Counted from the stretch's first letter, positions 23,839-33,744 are shown. The stretch is 34,750 bases of DNA from Bacteroidota bacterium (GCA_030019075.1 JASEHD010000018.1:1-34750), one strand, 5' to 3'. Made by a program: numbers and translations. Notes: a model not told the origin generated them from the sequence alone.

Positions 23839-24617
23839 CGTTTTCCGATAATTCCGCGTTTACTCTTTTCAATAAATTCGAGAATATGCCTGACCTCATC
23901 AGTTGATGGGATATCGGTATTTATCTTTTCAAGTGCCTGAGAAACATTTAATTGAGAATGATAAATTAAACGATACGCTTTACTGAGCTTTTCGATTGTC
24001 TCGTCGGTGAAATCCCGTCTTCTGAGACCAATGATATTTAAACCTTTGTATGCGAGCGGCTCAGAACCTGCCAGTATATAAGGAGGCACATCTTTCGTTA
24101 CCCGGAACCCACCACCTATCATTGCATGACAACCGATTTTTGAGAACTGATGAATTGCGACTATTCCTCCTACTATTACGTAATCTTCGATTAGAACATG
24201 TCCCCCCATATTCACTGAATTGGCAAGAATAACATTGTTTCCAATCTGACAATCATGTGCAACATGGGCATATGCCATTATAAAACAATGATTCCCAACA
24301 GTGGATTTAGTGCGTGCATATGTTCCGCGATTCATAGTTACGTACTCACGGATAACATTATTATCACCAATCTCAAGAGTTGTAACCTCACCATTATACT
24401 TTAGATCCTGAGGCGGAGTACCTAATACAGCTCCATGATGGATGCGACATTCTTTTCCGATACGTGTACCATTTGCAATCAGGACATTCGAGGCAATGTG
24501 CGTTCCATCTCCAATCACTACATCGTCTTCTATGATTGTAAAAGGTCCGACTGAAATATTTTCACCAATTTGAGCTTTAGGACTCACCACTGCTCGGCTA
24601 TCTATAGAAATGCTCAT
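23835..24617 (-). CDS. lpxA: UDP-N-acetylglucosamine acyltransferase
   Basis: A 260-residue LpxA, first step of lipid A synthesis: it moves a 3-hydroxyacyl chain from acyl carrier protein to UDP-GlcNAc. The left-handed beta-helix is built of hexapeptide repeats (for example VSPKAQIGENISVGPF, DGTHIASNVLIANG). The catalytic histidine is H121 in AYAHVAHDCQIGN. LRRRDFTDETIEKLSKAYR is the normal C-terminal helical part. It follows lpxC-fabZ by 29 bp. Confidence 0.95.
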   Translation of the reverse strand: MSISIDSRAVVSPKAQIGENISVGPFTIIEDDVVIGDGTHIASNVLIANGTRIGKECRIHHGAVLGTPPQDLKYNGEVTTLEIGDNNVIREYVTMNRGTYARTKSTVGNHCFIMAYAHVAHDCQIGNNVILANSVNMGGHVLIEDYVIVGGIVAIHQFSKIGCHAMIGGGFRVTKDVPPYILAGSEPLAYKGLNIIGLRRRDFTDETIEKLSKAYRLIYHSQLNVSQALEKINTDIPSTDEVRHILEFIEKSKRGIIGKR

Positions 24618-24646
24618 ATCTTAACCTATTGATTGACGTGTATGAA

Positions 24647-26065
24647 TTAATATTTCTTTGTATTTTCAATTTCTCTATCTACAATTGCTGCGCTTAGTTC
24701 AGCTTCTGCGGCAAGTTCACCATTGCGATACGCTTTACCTTCTAATAAAGCTATTTTAGCACGTCGATTTTTTAAAAATACTTCGAGTATTAGCTGATCA
24801 CCCGGACCTACTTGCTTTCTGAACTTTGCGTTATTAATAGTAGTGAATACGGCGATTTTCCCCTCGGGGTTTTCTAATCCGTTCAAGAGTAAAATCCCGC
24901 CCACCTGTGCCATGGCTTCTATGATCAATACACCCGGCATAACGGGTCTTCCGGGAAAATGCCCTACAAAAAACCATTCATTTATACTCACATTCTTGAC
25001 ACCGACAATTTTTTCATCAAGTTTAAAATCGATGATATTATCCACGAATAAAAAAGGATACCTATGGGGCAGAATTTTTTGCAGTGCATTAACATCGAAA
25101 ACTATTCCTTCTTTCTTCTCGAATTGATACTTCTTGATGAGAGCTTGCTGTTGATAGAGTTTTCTAACCTTTTTAGCAAATTCAACATTACTCGCATGTC
25201 CGGGCCTCGCAGCAAGAATCTGAGCTTTGAATGGCGCTCCAATAAGTGCAAGATCACCCATCAGATCAATTAACTTATGACGCGCCGGCTCGTTTTTATA
25301 TCTTAGAGATTTATTATTTAGAATCCCATTAGTTCCAATAATAAGAGTTTCGTTTAAACCCAATTTTTGTGTAATCCGCTTTACCTTTTCTTCCGTTAGA
25401 TCCTCGTCTGCAATCACAATAGCATTATCCAAGCTGCCGCCCCGAATCAAACCTTGCTCATGCAGGGCTTCAACTTCATGCAGAAAGCAGAATGTTCGCG
25501 CCGGGGCAAATTCATTAATAAATTCTTTTTCTAAATTAAACAACCCCGTATGCTGGCTTCCAAGAGCAGGATTGTGATAATCGACCATTACAGTTAATCT
25601 ATAATCATCGGTCGGCAGAGCAACTATATGCACTCCCTTACTCTCATCGACATACTGTATTGTCTGATCAATGATAAGATAATCTTTGGGTGCATCCTGA
25701 ATTTCAAAGTCTGCTTTTAACAGTGTTTCAACATATGGTTTTGCACTGCCATCACAAATCGGTGGTTCGATGTTATCCACTTCAATTATTATATTGTCAA
25801 TCTGCAAACCGACAATTGCCGCAAGAATGTGTTCAATCGTATGGATTTTTGCATCACCCACTTGAAGTGTTGTGCCTCGTGCGACTTCAACAACAAGATC
25901 AACCAGAGCGGGAATTTCAGGATGCCCAGGTAGATCGACCCTCCGAAATCGGATGCCATAATTAATAGGTGCTGGTTTGAATGTTACTGTGGATGAGACG
26001 CCAGTATGTAGTCCAACACCTGACAGTGAGATAGATCGTTTAATTGTGTGTTGTTGTACTAACAT
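24647..26065 (-). CDS. lpxC-fabZ: Bifunctional LpxC deacetylase / FabZ dehydratase
   Basis: A 472-residue fusion. Residues 1-310 are LpxC, the zinc enzyme that deacetylates UDP-acyl-GlcNAc (committed step of lipid A). Zinc ligands are H79 in HTIEH, H263 and D267 in RHKLIDLMGD. Residues about 322-472 are FabZ, the 3-hydroxyacyl-ACP dehydratase, with catalytic H334 in LPHRYPFLFVD and E383 in VLIIEAMAQ. The join (KKYQFEKKEG) is short and charged. This fusion is well known in Bacteroidota and Chlorobi and is one basis for placing the organism. The fusion ties hydroxyacyl-ACP use by lipid A to its removal into fatty acid synthesis. Confidence 0.95.
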   Translation of the reverse strand: MLVQQHTIKRSISLSGVGLHTGVSSTVTFKPAPINYGIRFRRVDLPGHPEIPALVDLVVEVARGTTLQVGDAKIHTIEHILAAIVGLQIDNIIIEVDNIEPPICDGSAKPYVETLLKADFEIQDAPKDYLIIDQTIQYVDESKGVHIVALPTDDYRLTVMVDYHNPALGSQHTGLFNLEKEFINEFAPARTFCFLHEVEALHEQGLIRGGSLDNAIVIADEDLTEEKVKRITQKLGLNETLIIGTNGILNNKSLRYKNEPARHKLIDLMGDLALIGAPFKAQILAARPGHASNVEFAKKVRKLYQQQALIKKYQFEKKEGIVFDVNALQKILPHRYPFLFVDNIIDFKLDEKIVGVKNVSINEWFFVGHFPGRPVMPGVLIIEAMAQVGGILLLNGLENPEGKIAVFTTINNAKFRKQVGPGDQLILEVFLKNRRAKIALLEGKAYRNGELAAEAELSAAIVDREIENTKKY

Positions 26066-26082
26066 TAACTTCCTTTAGTCGT

Positions 26083-27150
26083 TTAAATTTTCTGCTGATT
26101 AATAAGTCGCTCAATTTCTTCAATTTTCTTCTGGAGTTTTCTAACTTCATAAAGTAACTCAGGTAACTGTCGAAGCGCTCCCTCGATTCTTAAAGTTTCT
26201 TGGATCTCACGAGCGGGATAACCAAAATATGTTTTACCAGATTCCTTAATAGATTTTGGTACTCCAGATTGCGCACCGATTTTCGTTCGATCAGCTATAG
26301 TAATGTGCCCCGTCAAACCAACCTGACCACCAAGCGCACAATATTTTCCAATTTTTGAACTTCCTGAAATTCCAGTTTGCGCTGCGATGACTGTGTGTTC
26401 ACCAATCACAACATTGTGGGCAATATGAATCAAGTTGTCTAATTTCACCCCCTTTTTGATGATTGTTTCTCCAAGTATCGCTCGATCAATCGTGCAGTTA
26501 GCACCAATTTCAACATCATCTTCCACCACGACAATACCGCACTGATGAATTTTTTCATAACTGCCGTCGGGTTTAGGGGCAAAACCAAAGCCATCACTAC
26601 CGATCACACTTCCGGAATGAATAATGACCCGGCTTCCAATCCTGCATTGTTCACGCACACTTACATTCGCGTATAGCAACGACTCCTCTCCGATTTCGAC
26701 ATCATCACTTAAAATACAGCCATGATAAATAGTTGTCCTCGCACCAACTTTACATCGCTCTCCGATAACAACATACACACCAATTGAAGTATTATCACCA
26801 ATCATAGCACTCGATGCGATTATCGCTGTTGGGTGGATACCCTGCGGTAGCGGCTTAACGGGTGGATGAAAAGTATTTACCAATTGTAAAAACGAACGAT
26901 ATGGATCAGGAACTTTCAACACGCTAATCGGAGTTGTACGATCTGAGAGTTCATCGAATTCAGTTTCGTTCGAGACCAAAACTGCCGATGCCGTTGTGGT
27001 TTTAAGATATGTTTTGTATTTTAGATTCGCTACAAAGGTAATGTCTCCAACGCCAGCTTCTTCAATTTTTGCTACATGCAATATTTCGACATCTTCCCCG
27101 GAGAGTTTACCGTCAACAATTTTTGCTATCTCAGAGAGCCGCATACTCAC
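26083..27150 (-). CDS. lpxD: UDP-3-O-acylglucosamine N-acyltransferase
   Basis: A 355-residue LpxD, third step of lipid A synthesis, adding the second 3-hydroxyacyl chain. The N-terminal domain (ITFVANLKYKTYLKTTTASAVLV) binds the uridine. The left-handed beta-helix follows with many hexapeptides, and the catalytic histidine lies in LIHIAHNVVIGEH. The C-terminal end is a predicted coiled coil (LPELLYEVRKLQKKIEEIERL), as in other LpxD proteins. Its ATG overlaps the ompH stop (ATGA). Confidence 0.95.
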   Translation of the reverse strand: MSMRLSEIAKIVDGKLSGEDVEILHVAKIEEAGVGDITFVANLKYKTYLKTTTASAVLVSNETEFDELSDRTTPISVLKVPDPYRSFLQLVNTFHPPVKPLPQGIHPTAIIASSAMIGDNTSIGVYVVIGERCKVGARTTIYHGCILSDDVEIGEESLLYANVSVREQCRIGSRVIIHSGSVIGSDGFGFAPKPDGSYEKIHQCGIVVVEDDVEIGANCTIDRAILGETIIKKGVKLDNLIHIAHNVVIGEHTVIAAQTGISGSSKIGKYCALGGQVGLTGHITIADRTKIGAQSGVPKSIKESGKTYFGYPAREIQETLRIEGALRQLPELLYEVRKLQKKIEEIERLINQQKI

Positions 27151-27677
27151 TTACTGAATGTCGTAATACGTTCAAGCACTTTTGTTGTTAAATCGTATTT
27201 TTCGTTCGAATACATGAGAAGAACATCACCACTTTTATCGAAGATGTAATCGTAATCATCATCTTTTGCTATATCCTGAAGCACTTTGAAGATTTTATTC
27301 TGAATCGGTTTCATCAATTCATTTTGCTTTGTGAACAGTTCACCGTTTTGCCCAAATTTTTTATTCCGATAATCGGTAATTTTTTTATCAAGCTCCTGCA
27401 GATCTTTTTCCGACTCGGCACGAAGCTGATCAGTCAGGATTAATTTTTTCTTGTCATATTCCTGATATTTTTTCTGCCAATCATTTTGCATTTTAGCAAG
27501 CTCTGCTTGCCACTCGGCGACCAAATTATCAATCTGCCGCTGGGCATCTTGTGCCTCAGGCAGTTTTTCCATTATAACCTTCGAATTAATCCAGCCAATT
27601 TTCGACTGTCCCAAACCCACTGTGAAGTTTAGGAAAAGTATAATGATTAAGGGCAAGAATTTCATGTTTGTTTTCAT
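27147..27677 (-). CDS. OmpH/Skp-family periplasmic chaperone (copy 2)
   Basis: A 176-residue Skp-like protein with a signal peptide (LPLIIILFLNFTVGLGQ) and the family start SKIGWINSKVIMEKLPEAQDAQ. A long charged coiled coil follows (about residues 45-125), then a conserved C-terminal part with DDDYDYIFDKSGDVLLMYSNEKYDLT. These chaperones keep outer-membrane proteins soluble on the way to BamA. It is a paralogue of the gene just upstream (EKYDLTTKVLERI versus PKYDYTNLVIDRL). Confidence 0.9.
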   Translation of the reverse strand: MKTNMKFLPLIIILFLNFTVGLGQSKIGWINSKVIMEKLPEAQDAQRQIDNLVAEWQAELAKMQNDWQKKYQEYDKKKLILTDQLRAESEKDLQELDKKITDYRNKKFGQNGELFTKQNELMKPIQNKIFKVLQDIAKDDDYDYIFDKSGDVLLMYSNEKYDLTTKVLERITTFSK

Positions 27678-27697
27678 AATTTACCTCATATTAGTTA

Positions 27698-28237
27698 TTA
27701 AATTTTCCCTCGTTTCAAACGGTCGATAACGAGATTGGTATAATCATATTTTGGCTCACCATAAAGTAAAAACATAATTTGTTCATTTCTATCGAACATG
27801 AACTGGATTTTTTGTTCTTTGGCGATCTCTTCAATAACTTTCATCACTTTTAACTTGATGGGACGCAAGATCGAATCGGTAGCAATGGCAAGCTCGCCAT
27901 CATTTCCAAATTTATCTTGTCGAAACTGATAACCTTTTTGCTCCAGTGCGATTAATTCTTCTCGCTGGATTCTTTTTTCCTCTTCTTTAAGCAATGGCTC
28001 TTTTTTTTGAAAATCTTCATATCTTTGTTGAAGGTCTTTGCTCAGACGTTCAAGCTCCGATTGCCATTGTTTACCAATCGCATCTAATTTTTTATTTGCT
28101 TCGATAGCTTCAGGATAATCTTGAAGAATCTTTGCTGAATTTACAAAACCTATTTTTAGGGATTGTGCAAATCCTACGGGCATAATAAAAATTCCGATAA
28201 GGATCAGCATTTGAATGGATTTAAATATTTGCATCAC
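27698..28237 (-). CDS. OmpH/Skp-family periplasmic chaperone (copy 1)
   Basis: A 179-residue protein with signal peptide (MLILIGIFIMPVGFAQ), then SLKIGFVNSAKILQDYPEAIEANK, a charged coiled coil, and the C-terminal IQFMFDRNEQIMFLLYGEPKYD segment. Same architecture as the following gene, so the pair arose by tandem duplication. It lies 43 bp after bamA, matching the usual bamA-skp order. Confidence 0.9.
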   Translation of the reverse strand: MMQIFKSIQMLILIGIFIMPVGFAQSLKIGFVNSAKILQDYPEAIEANKKLDAIGKQWQSELERLSKDLQQRYEDFQKKEPLLKEEEKRIQREELIALEQKGYQFRQDKFGNDGELAIATDSILRPIKLKVMKVIEEIAKEQKIQFMFDRNEQIMFLLYGEPKYDYTNLVIDRLKRGKI

Positions 28238-28280
28238 GTTAACCTCTTTAAATTGTGAAAAATAAGGAAAAAATAATTAA

Positions 28281-30671
28281 TTAAAATCCTCTTCCAAATT
28301 GGAAGTGAAACCGCCAACCATCTGGATTTCCATCTTTTGGCAGTACATCATCTACACCATAAGCGTAGTCGAATCCGATCATACCTATCGGTTGAATAAG
28401 CAATCGTGCGCCAACACCAAAAGATCGTTTTAAATCGAAGAAATCAGTATGCTGAAAATCACGATAAACATTACCTCCTTCAATAAACCCAAGGAAATAA
28501 ATCGGCATCGGATTTAATGTAGCTGCTAATCGTAATTCGAGCGCATGTTTATTTAGCACACGCCCGCCTTCTTCTCGTCCATATTTATTTTTTGGTCCAA
28601 CACTTCTATCCTCATAACCACGAAGCGGTGTTGTGGAAACATACCCCATCAAAGTACCACCCATATAAAAATATTCAATAGGCGGAATACGGGAATTTTC
28701 ATAAAATCCTTCAAGATAACCGAGAGTTGTAGATGAGAATAGAACCAATCTGCTTGATCCAAAAAGTGGGGTATACCATTCAGCATTGAAAAGCCACTTA
28801 TGGTAATCAACAGTGCCTGGTAAGATTGGTCCACCTGAAATTTCTGTCGATAACGCAATGCTCGACCCGATTGTAGGAAATATCGGACTATCCGTACTGT
28901 TGCGCGATAGCGTTTGGTTTAGACTTATCTGATTTGATCTACCGACTTCATAATAAAGACTTCCACCAGCATCACGAATGTCATAATGCTGATACCGAAG
29001 AACCCAATCTGTGCGGCAATAATTATCGGGCCATGTCAAACGTCTTCCCAATCTTACCGAGACGCCTGATTGCCGGATATCCCACGAAAATTGCTGCCGT
29101 GTATCGTTGAGACTTACTCCGAGGGTTGTCGGTCTATCGAAAAGCCAGGGTTCGGTGAAATTAAGAGAGAATGTTCGGAATCGCGCACCTTCGCCAAACT
29201 GCCAATCGAAATTTAGAATCTGTCCGTCTCCACCTCCAAGAGGATCGCTTATTGAAAAATTTGTGATCGTAAATCCGAGCGCACCGGTAACACCAAAAGC
29301 ACCACTATATCCAACAGAGGCGTTGACATTATCACTCGATTTCTCTTCAACTTCATATATCAATTTGACTGTTTCTTCATCAATAATGCGGGTATCGGGT
29401 CTCAATTTTTCAGGATTAAAATAATTGAGCTGAGCAAGCTGGCGTAAACTTCGGATGATCAGCGCTCTACTGAAATATTCACCCGGTAAAGTATATAACT
29501 CGCGCCGAATAACATTTTCTTTCGTTTTCCGATTACCTTTTATCTCCACTTGTCCGATTCGAAATTGGTTTCGCTCAAACACATGGATTGTTATATCCAG
29601 ACTATCACTGCCGATACGCTTAATTTCGGGTTCAAGACTGAAACGAAGATAACCATCGTCAAGATATAATGAAGCGACATCCGTTTGTTCTTCGTTACCC
29701 TTGAGGTTTTTTTCAAAGGCATCCTCATCGAAAATCATCCCATTTTTAAATCCTAATCGGGCATTGAGAATCTCAGAACGATAGACGGTATTCCCATCCC
29801 AATTAACATTGCGAACCTTATATTGCTCTCCCTCATTAAGATTGATTTGAATAAACATTTTCTTATTATCATCACTATGCCATATCGAATCGGAAAGTAC
29901 CTCAGCGTCAATGTAACCGTTCTTTCTGTAGAATTTTATAATTCTCGCTTTGTCATCTTCGTATTTTTTCCTTTCGAACTTAGGAGACGATAAGATGAAA
30001 TGATACCATTTTTTTTCTGAAATATCTTCAAATTCACTTTTCAAGTCGCCATCATCGAAGTTTTTGTTTCCTGTAAAGGTGATTTTTTGAATTGTAACTC
30101 TGGTACCTTCGTCGATATCGAGTTTAAGCAAAATTCTGTTTGGTTTATTGGAATTCTCCACAACCGATTCTGGTGTGATCGAAGCAAGAAGGTAACCTTC
30201 TTCTTCGTATAATTGTTTAATTTTTTTTATGGTAGAATATATATCGTCGGGGGTTAATATTTGTCCTTCAGTCCGAGTTATTTTCTTTTTGATGTCATCT
30301 TCGCTAACCTCATCATTCCCTGTGATCTCAATTTTATCGAGACGAGGATATTCTTTCACTTTAATGAGGAGATAAACACCATTATCAATTTTATTTTCTA
30401 TAACGATTTGGATGTCAGAAAAAAGTCTCAACGCCCATAGTTTTTGAATTGCCTGCCGGATTTCATCACCGGGGATTGTAATCTCATCACCAATTTTTAA
30501 GCCTGAATTCGTGATAATCGCACCGCTTTCAGCTCCGGTAGTCGGGTTATTCCCTTCGACCGAAACCCCGAGAATGCGAAATCTTTCAACAGAGGTACGT
30601 TGGCTGTAGAGTGGCTGTGAAATTAAAAAGATAATACTGATGAATACTGTTAAACTAAGATGATTACGCAA
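28281..30671 (-). CDS. bamA: Outer membrane protein assembly factor BamA
   Basis: A 796-residue Omp85 protein that inserts beta-barrels into the outer membrane. A signal peptide ends near LYSQRTS. Five POTRA domains span about residues 28-430 (VEGN, ITGN, FTGN and IKGNRKTKENVIRREL mark their strands). A 16-strand barrel follows, with the conserved GGTLMGYVSTTPLRGYEDRSVG segment (loop 6 region, read as MGGTLMGY and LRGYEDRSVG). The terminal residue is phenylalanine (FQFGRGF), the usual beta-signal. It lies between uppS and the ompH pair. Confidence 0.95.
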   Translation of the reverse strand: MRNHLSLTVFISIIFLISQPLYSQRTSVERFRILGVSVEGNNPTTGAESGAIITNSGLKIGDEITIPGDEIRQAIQKLWALRLFSDIQIVIENKIDNGVYLLIKVKEYPRLDKIEITGNDEVSEDDIKKKITRTEGQILTPDDIYSTIKKIKQLYEEEGYLLASITPESVVENSNKPNRILLKLDIDEGTRVTIQKITFTGNKNFDDGDLKSEFEDISEKKWYHFILSSPKFERKKYEDDKARIIKFYRKNGYIDAEVLSDSIWHSDDNKKMFIQINLNEGEQYKVRNVNWDGNTVYRSEILNARLGFKNGMIFDEDAFEKNLKGNEEQTDVASLYLDDGYLRFSLEPEIKRIGSDSLDITIHVFERNQFRIGQVEIKGNRKTKENVIRRELYTLPGEYFSRALIIRSLRQLAQLNYFNPEKLRPDTRIIDEETVKLIYEVEEKSSDNVNASVGYSGAFGVTGALGFTITNFSISDPLGGGDGQILNFDWQFGEGARFRTFSLNFTEPWLFDRPTTLGVSLNDTRQQFSWDIRQSGVSVRLGRRLTWPDNYCRTDWVLRYQHYDIRDAGGSLYYEVGRSNQISLNQTLSRNSTDSPIFPTIGSSIALSTEISGGPILPGTVDYHKWLFNAEWYTPLFGSSRLVLFSSTTLGYLEGFYENSRIPPIEYFYMGGTLMGYVSTTPLRGYEDRSVGPKNKYGREEGGRVLNKHALELRLAATLNPMPIYFLGFIEGGNVYRDFQHTDFFDLKRSFGVGARLLIQPIGMIGFDYAYGVDDVLPKDGNPDGWRFHFQFGRGF

Positions 30672-30724
30672 TGTATTAAAGTCCTGTTACTTGTTTAAGA
30701 ATTTTCTTAATTGAATGCTGCTTA

Positions 30725-31555
30725 TTATTTAGATGAAGTTAATTGCTCGCTGACTAATCCGAAACGACGTTCACGTTTTTGAAAATCAGCTATAACTTCA
30801 TATAACTGTTTACGACGGAAATCGGGCCAGAGAATTTCACTTATATGAATTTCAGAATATGCAAGCTGCCATAATAAAAAATTGCTGATTCGAAATTCTC
30901 CACTAGTACGAATAAGTAAATCAGGGTCTGGAATCCCTTTCGTAGATAAATACTGTTCAACAGTCCGGTCTGAGATATTTTCAGGTTCTAATTCACCATG
31001 TTTTACCGCGGATGAAATTAATTTTATAGCATTGGTTATTTCCCAGCGGCCGCTGTAACTTAGAGCAAGTATAAGCACGAGTCCAGTATTAGACTTCGTT
31101 TTTTCAATAGCGTAGAACAACTCTTCTTGAACTTGATTAGGAAGAGTTCCGATATCTCCGATTGCCTGAACACGCACATTTTTTTTAAGTAATTTTTCAG
31201 TTTCATCGCGCAATGCACGCATGAGTAAACGCATCAACATCGAAACTTCATACTTCGGGCGTTTCCAATTTTCAGTCGAGAATGCATACAGAGTGAGATA
31301 TTTAATCCCAAGCTGCCCGCATGCTTCTACGATATCTCTTACCGATTCAACACCTTCTTTATGTCCGGCGATACGGGGTAGCCCCCTTTTCTTCGCCCAA
31401 CGCCCATTACCATCCATTATGGCTGCAATATGAATCGGGATGTTGCCGTTTCGTTTTAGCGTTTCTTGAATTTTATTGTCTTCGCCTTGTCGCTGCTTCA
31501 GGCGGTACGTATGCAAATGTTGAATTTCCTCTGAAATCAATATAATTTTATCCAA
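30725..31555 (-). CDS. uppS: Isoprenyl transferase (undecaprenyl diphosphate synthase)
   Basis: A 276-residue cis-prenyltransferase that builds the C55 lipid carrier for peptidoglycan and O-antigen. IAAIMDGNGRWAKKRGLPRIAGHKEG contains the catalytic aspartate in MDGNGRW (quoted as IAAIMDGNGRWAKKRG). LTLYAFSTENWKRP and DLLIRTSGEFRISNFLLWQ follow, the latter the diphosphate-binding signature. The N-terminus has about 25 residues more than usual before the first motif. I keep the only ATG, though the start may be later at a non-ATG codon. First gene of the long envelope operon. Confidence 0.93.
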   Translation of the reverse strand: MDKIILISEEIQHLHTYRLKQRQGEDNKIQETLKRNGNIPIHIAAIMDGNGRWAKKRGLPRIAGHKEGVESVRDIVEACGQLGIKYLTLYAFSTENWKRPKYEVSMLMRLLMRALRDETEKLLKKNVRVQAIGDIGTLPNQVQEELFYAIEKTKSNTGLVLILALSYSGRWEITNAIKLISSAVKHGELEPENISDRTVEQYLSTKGIPDPDLLIRTSGEFRISNFLLWQLAYSEIHISEILWPDFRRKQLYEVIADFQKRERRFGLVSEQLTSSK

Positions 31556-31611
31556 ACTTAATTAAAAGTTAACTCATTTTGCTTTGAAAGTCAAGGATTG
31601 TTGAATTTTAA

Positions 31612-31640
31612 TTGATTTTCCTAATGAAAAAATATATATT
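31612..31640 (+). promoter_or_regulatory. Sigma-70-type promoter of ybaB-recR-lipoproteins-ftsX
   Basis: TTGATT (31612-31617), a 17-base spacer and TATATT (31635-31640). It ends 60 bp before the ybaB ATG, which has AAGGA 9 bases upstream. The 145-bp divergent region to uppS holds no gene. Confidence 0.65.
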
Positions 31641-31700
31641 GTATGAGATTTTGTTTTCTTTCAAATTATTATTCAATAAAAATATCAAGGATGATCAAAT

Positions 31701-32036
31701 ATGGGTATGCCCAACATGCAAGGGATGATGAAGCAAGTTCAGAAGATGCAGGAAAAAATGGAGCAGGTGCAAGCTGAACTTGAGAATAAAACTGTTATGG
31801 CTGAATCAGGGGGTGGAATGGTCAAAGTAACTGCAAACGGCAAGCAGCACATTACAAAAATCCAGATAGAAAAAGAAGTAATCAATCCTGATGATGCTGA
31901 AATGCTTGAAGATTTAATCGTTGCGGCAATTAATAAAGCGCTCGACGAATCTCAAAAAATGGCACAAGAAGAAATGCGCAAGGTTACTTCCGGTATGTTA
32001 CCCAACATTCCCGGTTTGAATATCCCAGGATTCTGA
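31701..32036 (+). CDS. Nucleoid-associated protein YbaB/EbfC
   Basis: A 111-residue YbaB/EbfC-family protein that binds DNA as a dimer. The N-terminal helix ([19 protein letters not shown]), the [13 protein letters not shown] strand and the C-terminal [15 protein letters not shown] tail are all typical. It sits directly before recR (3 bp gap), an arrangement conserved across bacteria that suggests a role with recombination repair. Confidence 0.94.
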   Translation: MGMPNMQGMMKQVQKMQEKMEQVQAELENKTVMAESGGGMVKVTANGKQHITKIQIEKEVINPDDAEMLEDLIVAAINKALDESQKMAQEEMRKVTSGMLPNIPGLNIPGF

Positions 32037-32039
32037 TTA

Positions 32040-32636
32040 ATGCTTTACATTTCAGATTCACTGAATCAACTTATTGAAGAATTTGGCCAACTTCCCGGCA
32101 TCGGAAGAAAATCTGCTCAGCGGCTTGCGTTGTATATTCTCAAACTCCCAAAAGAAGATGTTTTAAAAATTGCTCAAGCTTTAGTGAACGTGAAAGAAAA
32201 GATGATGTATTGTTCCATCTGCTGGAACTTTACTGAAACCGATCCTTGCGGAATTTGCAATAGCAATAAGCGGGATACGAACACCATTTGTGTTGTTGAA
32301 GAACCGAATGATGTTCTCGCTCTTGAAAAAACAAACGAGTACAAAGGTGTATATCATGTGCTTGGTGGATCATTGTCACCCTTAGAAGGTATAGGACCAG
32401 ACGATCTGAAAGTGAAAGAATTACTTCCACGCATTCGACCAGAAATCGAGGAAATCATTTTAGCATTAAATCCTAACATAGAGGGGGAGGCGACGACCAT
32501 TTATCTTTCGCGACTATTGATGCCGCTGGGTGTAAAAGTATCGCGACTTGCAAGGGGTTTACCAATTGGCGGAGATTTAGAATTTGTGGACGAAGCAACT
32601 CTCGCACGTGCACTTCATAGCAGAGTAGCTGTTTAA
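32040..32636 (+). CDS. recR: Recombination protein RecR
   Basis: A 198-residue RecR, which with RecO and RecF loads RecA at gaps. The helix-hairpin-helix is [19 protein letters not shown]. The zinc finger is [19 protein letters not shown] (four cysteines), and the Toprim domain begins [15 protein letters not shown], followed by [21 protein letters not shown] (read as [16 protein letters not shown]). Its partner recO is also in this window. Confidence 0.95.
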   Translation: MLYISDSLNQLIEEFGQLPGIGRKSAQRLALYILKLPKEDVLKIAQALVNVKEKMMYCSICWNFTETDPCGICNSNKRDTNTICVVEEPNDVLALEKTNEYKGVYHVLGGSLSPLEGIGPDDLKVKELLPRIRPEIEEIILALNPNIEGEATTIYLSRLLMPLGVKVSRLARGLPIGGDLEFVDEATLARALHSRVAV

Positions 32637-32641
32637 AACAT

Positions 32642-33202
32642 ATGCGAATTCTCAGCTTAATCATATCATTGCTCTTTATCTCTTATGGATGTGATTTATT
32701 CAGCCCACGTGATTCAGAGCCACCAACACAAGGCATGACAGGATTTAAACGACCCGATATTCCTGATATTGTTTTAGAAAATTTTACCACAGCAATCACT
32801 TCGCATAATGTTGAGAATTACATGCGTTGTTTTATTGATACAAATAATTCATCAAAAAAATTTATTTTTACACCATCGAGTAATATTCTCCCTTTAATCA
32901 GTAAATGGGATTTAGAGGATGAAAGACGATATTTTCAAAATTTAGGCGAGCCAATTTCCCCTTACCCTTTATTAGAATTTTCTGATACAACTCGATTAAA
33001 TATCACTTCAAGCTCAATCGAGTATAAGATGAATTATTCTTTGCTTTATCCTCATCTATATCAGGGAATACTAAAAGTTCGAGGATATATGCATCTCTAC
33101 ATGGAATTAGATAACCAACAACTCTGGGCAATCAGCAGATGGGACGATTCAAAGACGGAAACAGATTCAACTTGGAGTTACTTGAAGTATAAATTATATT
33201 GA
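32642..33202 (+). CDS. Small lipoprotein, NTF2-like fold suspected (first of pair)
   Basis: A 186-residue protein with a lipoprotein signal (LSLIISLLFISYGC, lipobox Cys at about residue 17). The mature part begins DLFSPRDSEPP. AITSHNVENYMRCFID looks like the first helix of an NTF2/SnoaL-like domain, and the C-terminal strands include WAISRWDDS. No enzyme motif is seen and I do not recognise a family. It is 5 bp after recR and overlaps the next gene, with which it shares layout, so the two are likely distant paralogues. Confidence 0.75.
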   Translation: MRILSLIISLLFISYGCDLFSPRDSEPPTQGMTGFKRPDIPDIVLENFTTAITSHNVENYMRCFIDTNNSSKKFIFTPSSNILPLISKWDLEDERRYFQNLGEPISPYPLLEFSDTTRLNITSSSIEYKMNYSLLYPHLYQGILKVRGYMHLYMELDNQQLWAISRWDDSKTETDSTWSYLKYKLY

Positions 33203-33723
33203 TGCCCTCCCCCAATATGAAAAATATTCTAATAAATCTTATATGGATGAGTTCTTTCCTGAGTTTAAGTTGTATTAATCCGTTTGCACCCAAACTTGAA
33301 AAGGAATTCGGAGCAGAAATGTGTAATGATCTGAGCAACCTTGAAAACGTATTTTGTACATTTCGCAACGCATATACGTTTAAAGATACCGCCCTATACG
33401 GTTCACTGATCGATCCATATTTTACGTTCAGATACCGAGATTATGATCGAGGTATAGATATTACTTGGGGAAGAGATGACGAAATGAGAACGACAGCCGG
33501 ATTATTTCAGAGTGTTCAATCACTATCGCTTGTGTGGAACAAAGAGATCAAACTTAGAGAGGAAGACACGGTATTAACAATTGTCCGCGGTTTTAATTTA
33601 ACTATCACTTTCAATCCAGCAGACATTGAACATGTGGGCGGATATGCAAATATGACATTTGTACGCCCGAAGAAAGCTGATGCTTGGAAATTATATACAT
33701 GGCAGGATGAATCGAATTTTTAA
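33202..33723 (+). CDS. Small lipoprotein, NTF2-like fold suspected (second of pair)
   Basis: A 173-residue protein from the ATG at 33202, which shares one base with the preceding stop (TGATG). An ATG at 33217 (MKNILINLIW) is equally good. The lipoprotein signal ends FLSLSC. The mature part has AYTFKDTALYGSLIDPYFTF, matching in layout the corresponding segment of the upstream protein, and ends WKLYTWQDES (compare WAISRWDDS). Function unknown. Placement between recR and ftsX suggests only co-expression. Confidence 0.72.
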   Translation: MPSPNMKNILINLIWMSSFLSLSCINPFAPKLEKEFGAEMCNDLSNLENVFCTFRNAYTFKDTALYGSLIDPYFTFRYRDYDRGIDITWGRDDEMRTTAGLFQSVQSLSLVWNKEIKLREEDTVLTIVRGFNLTITFNPADIEHVGGYANMTFVRPKKADAWKLYTWQDESNF

Positions 33724-33744
33724 TCGAAGAATAGAAAGAAACAA

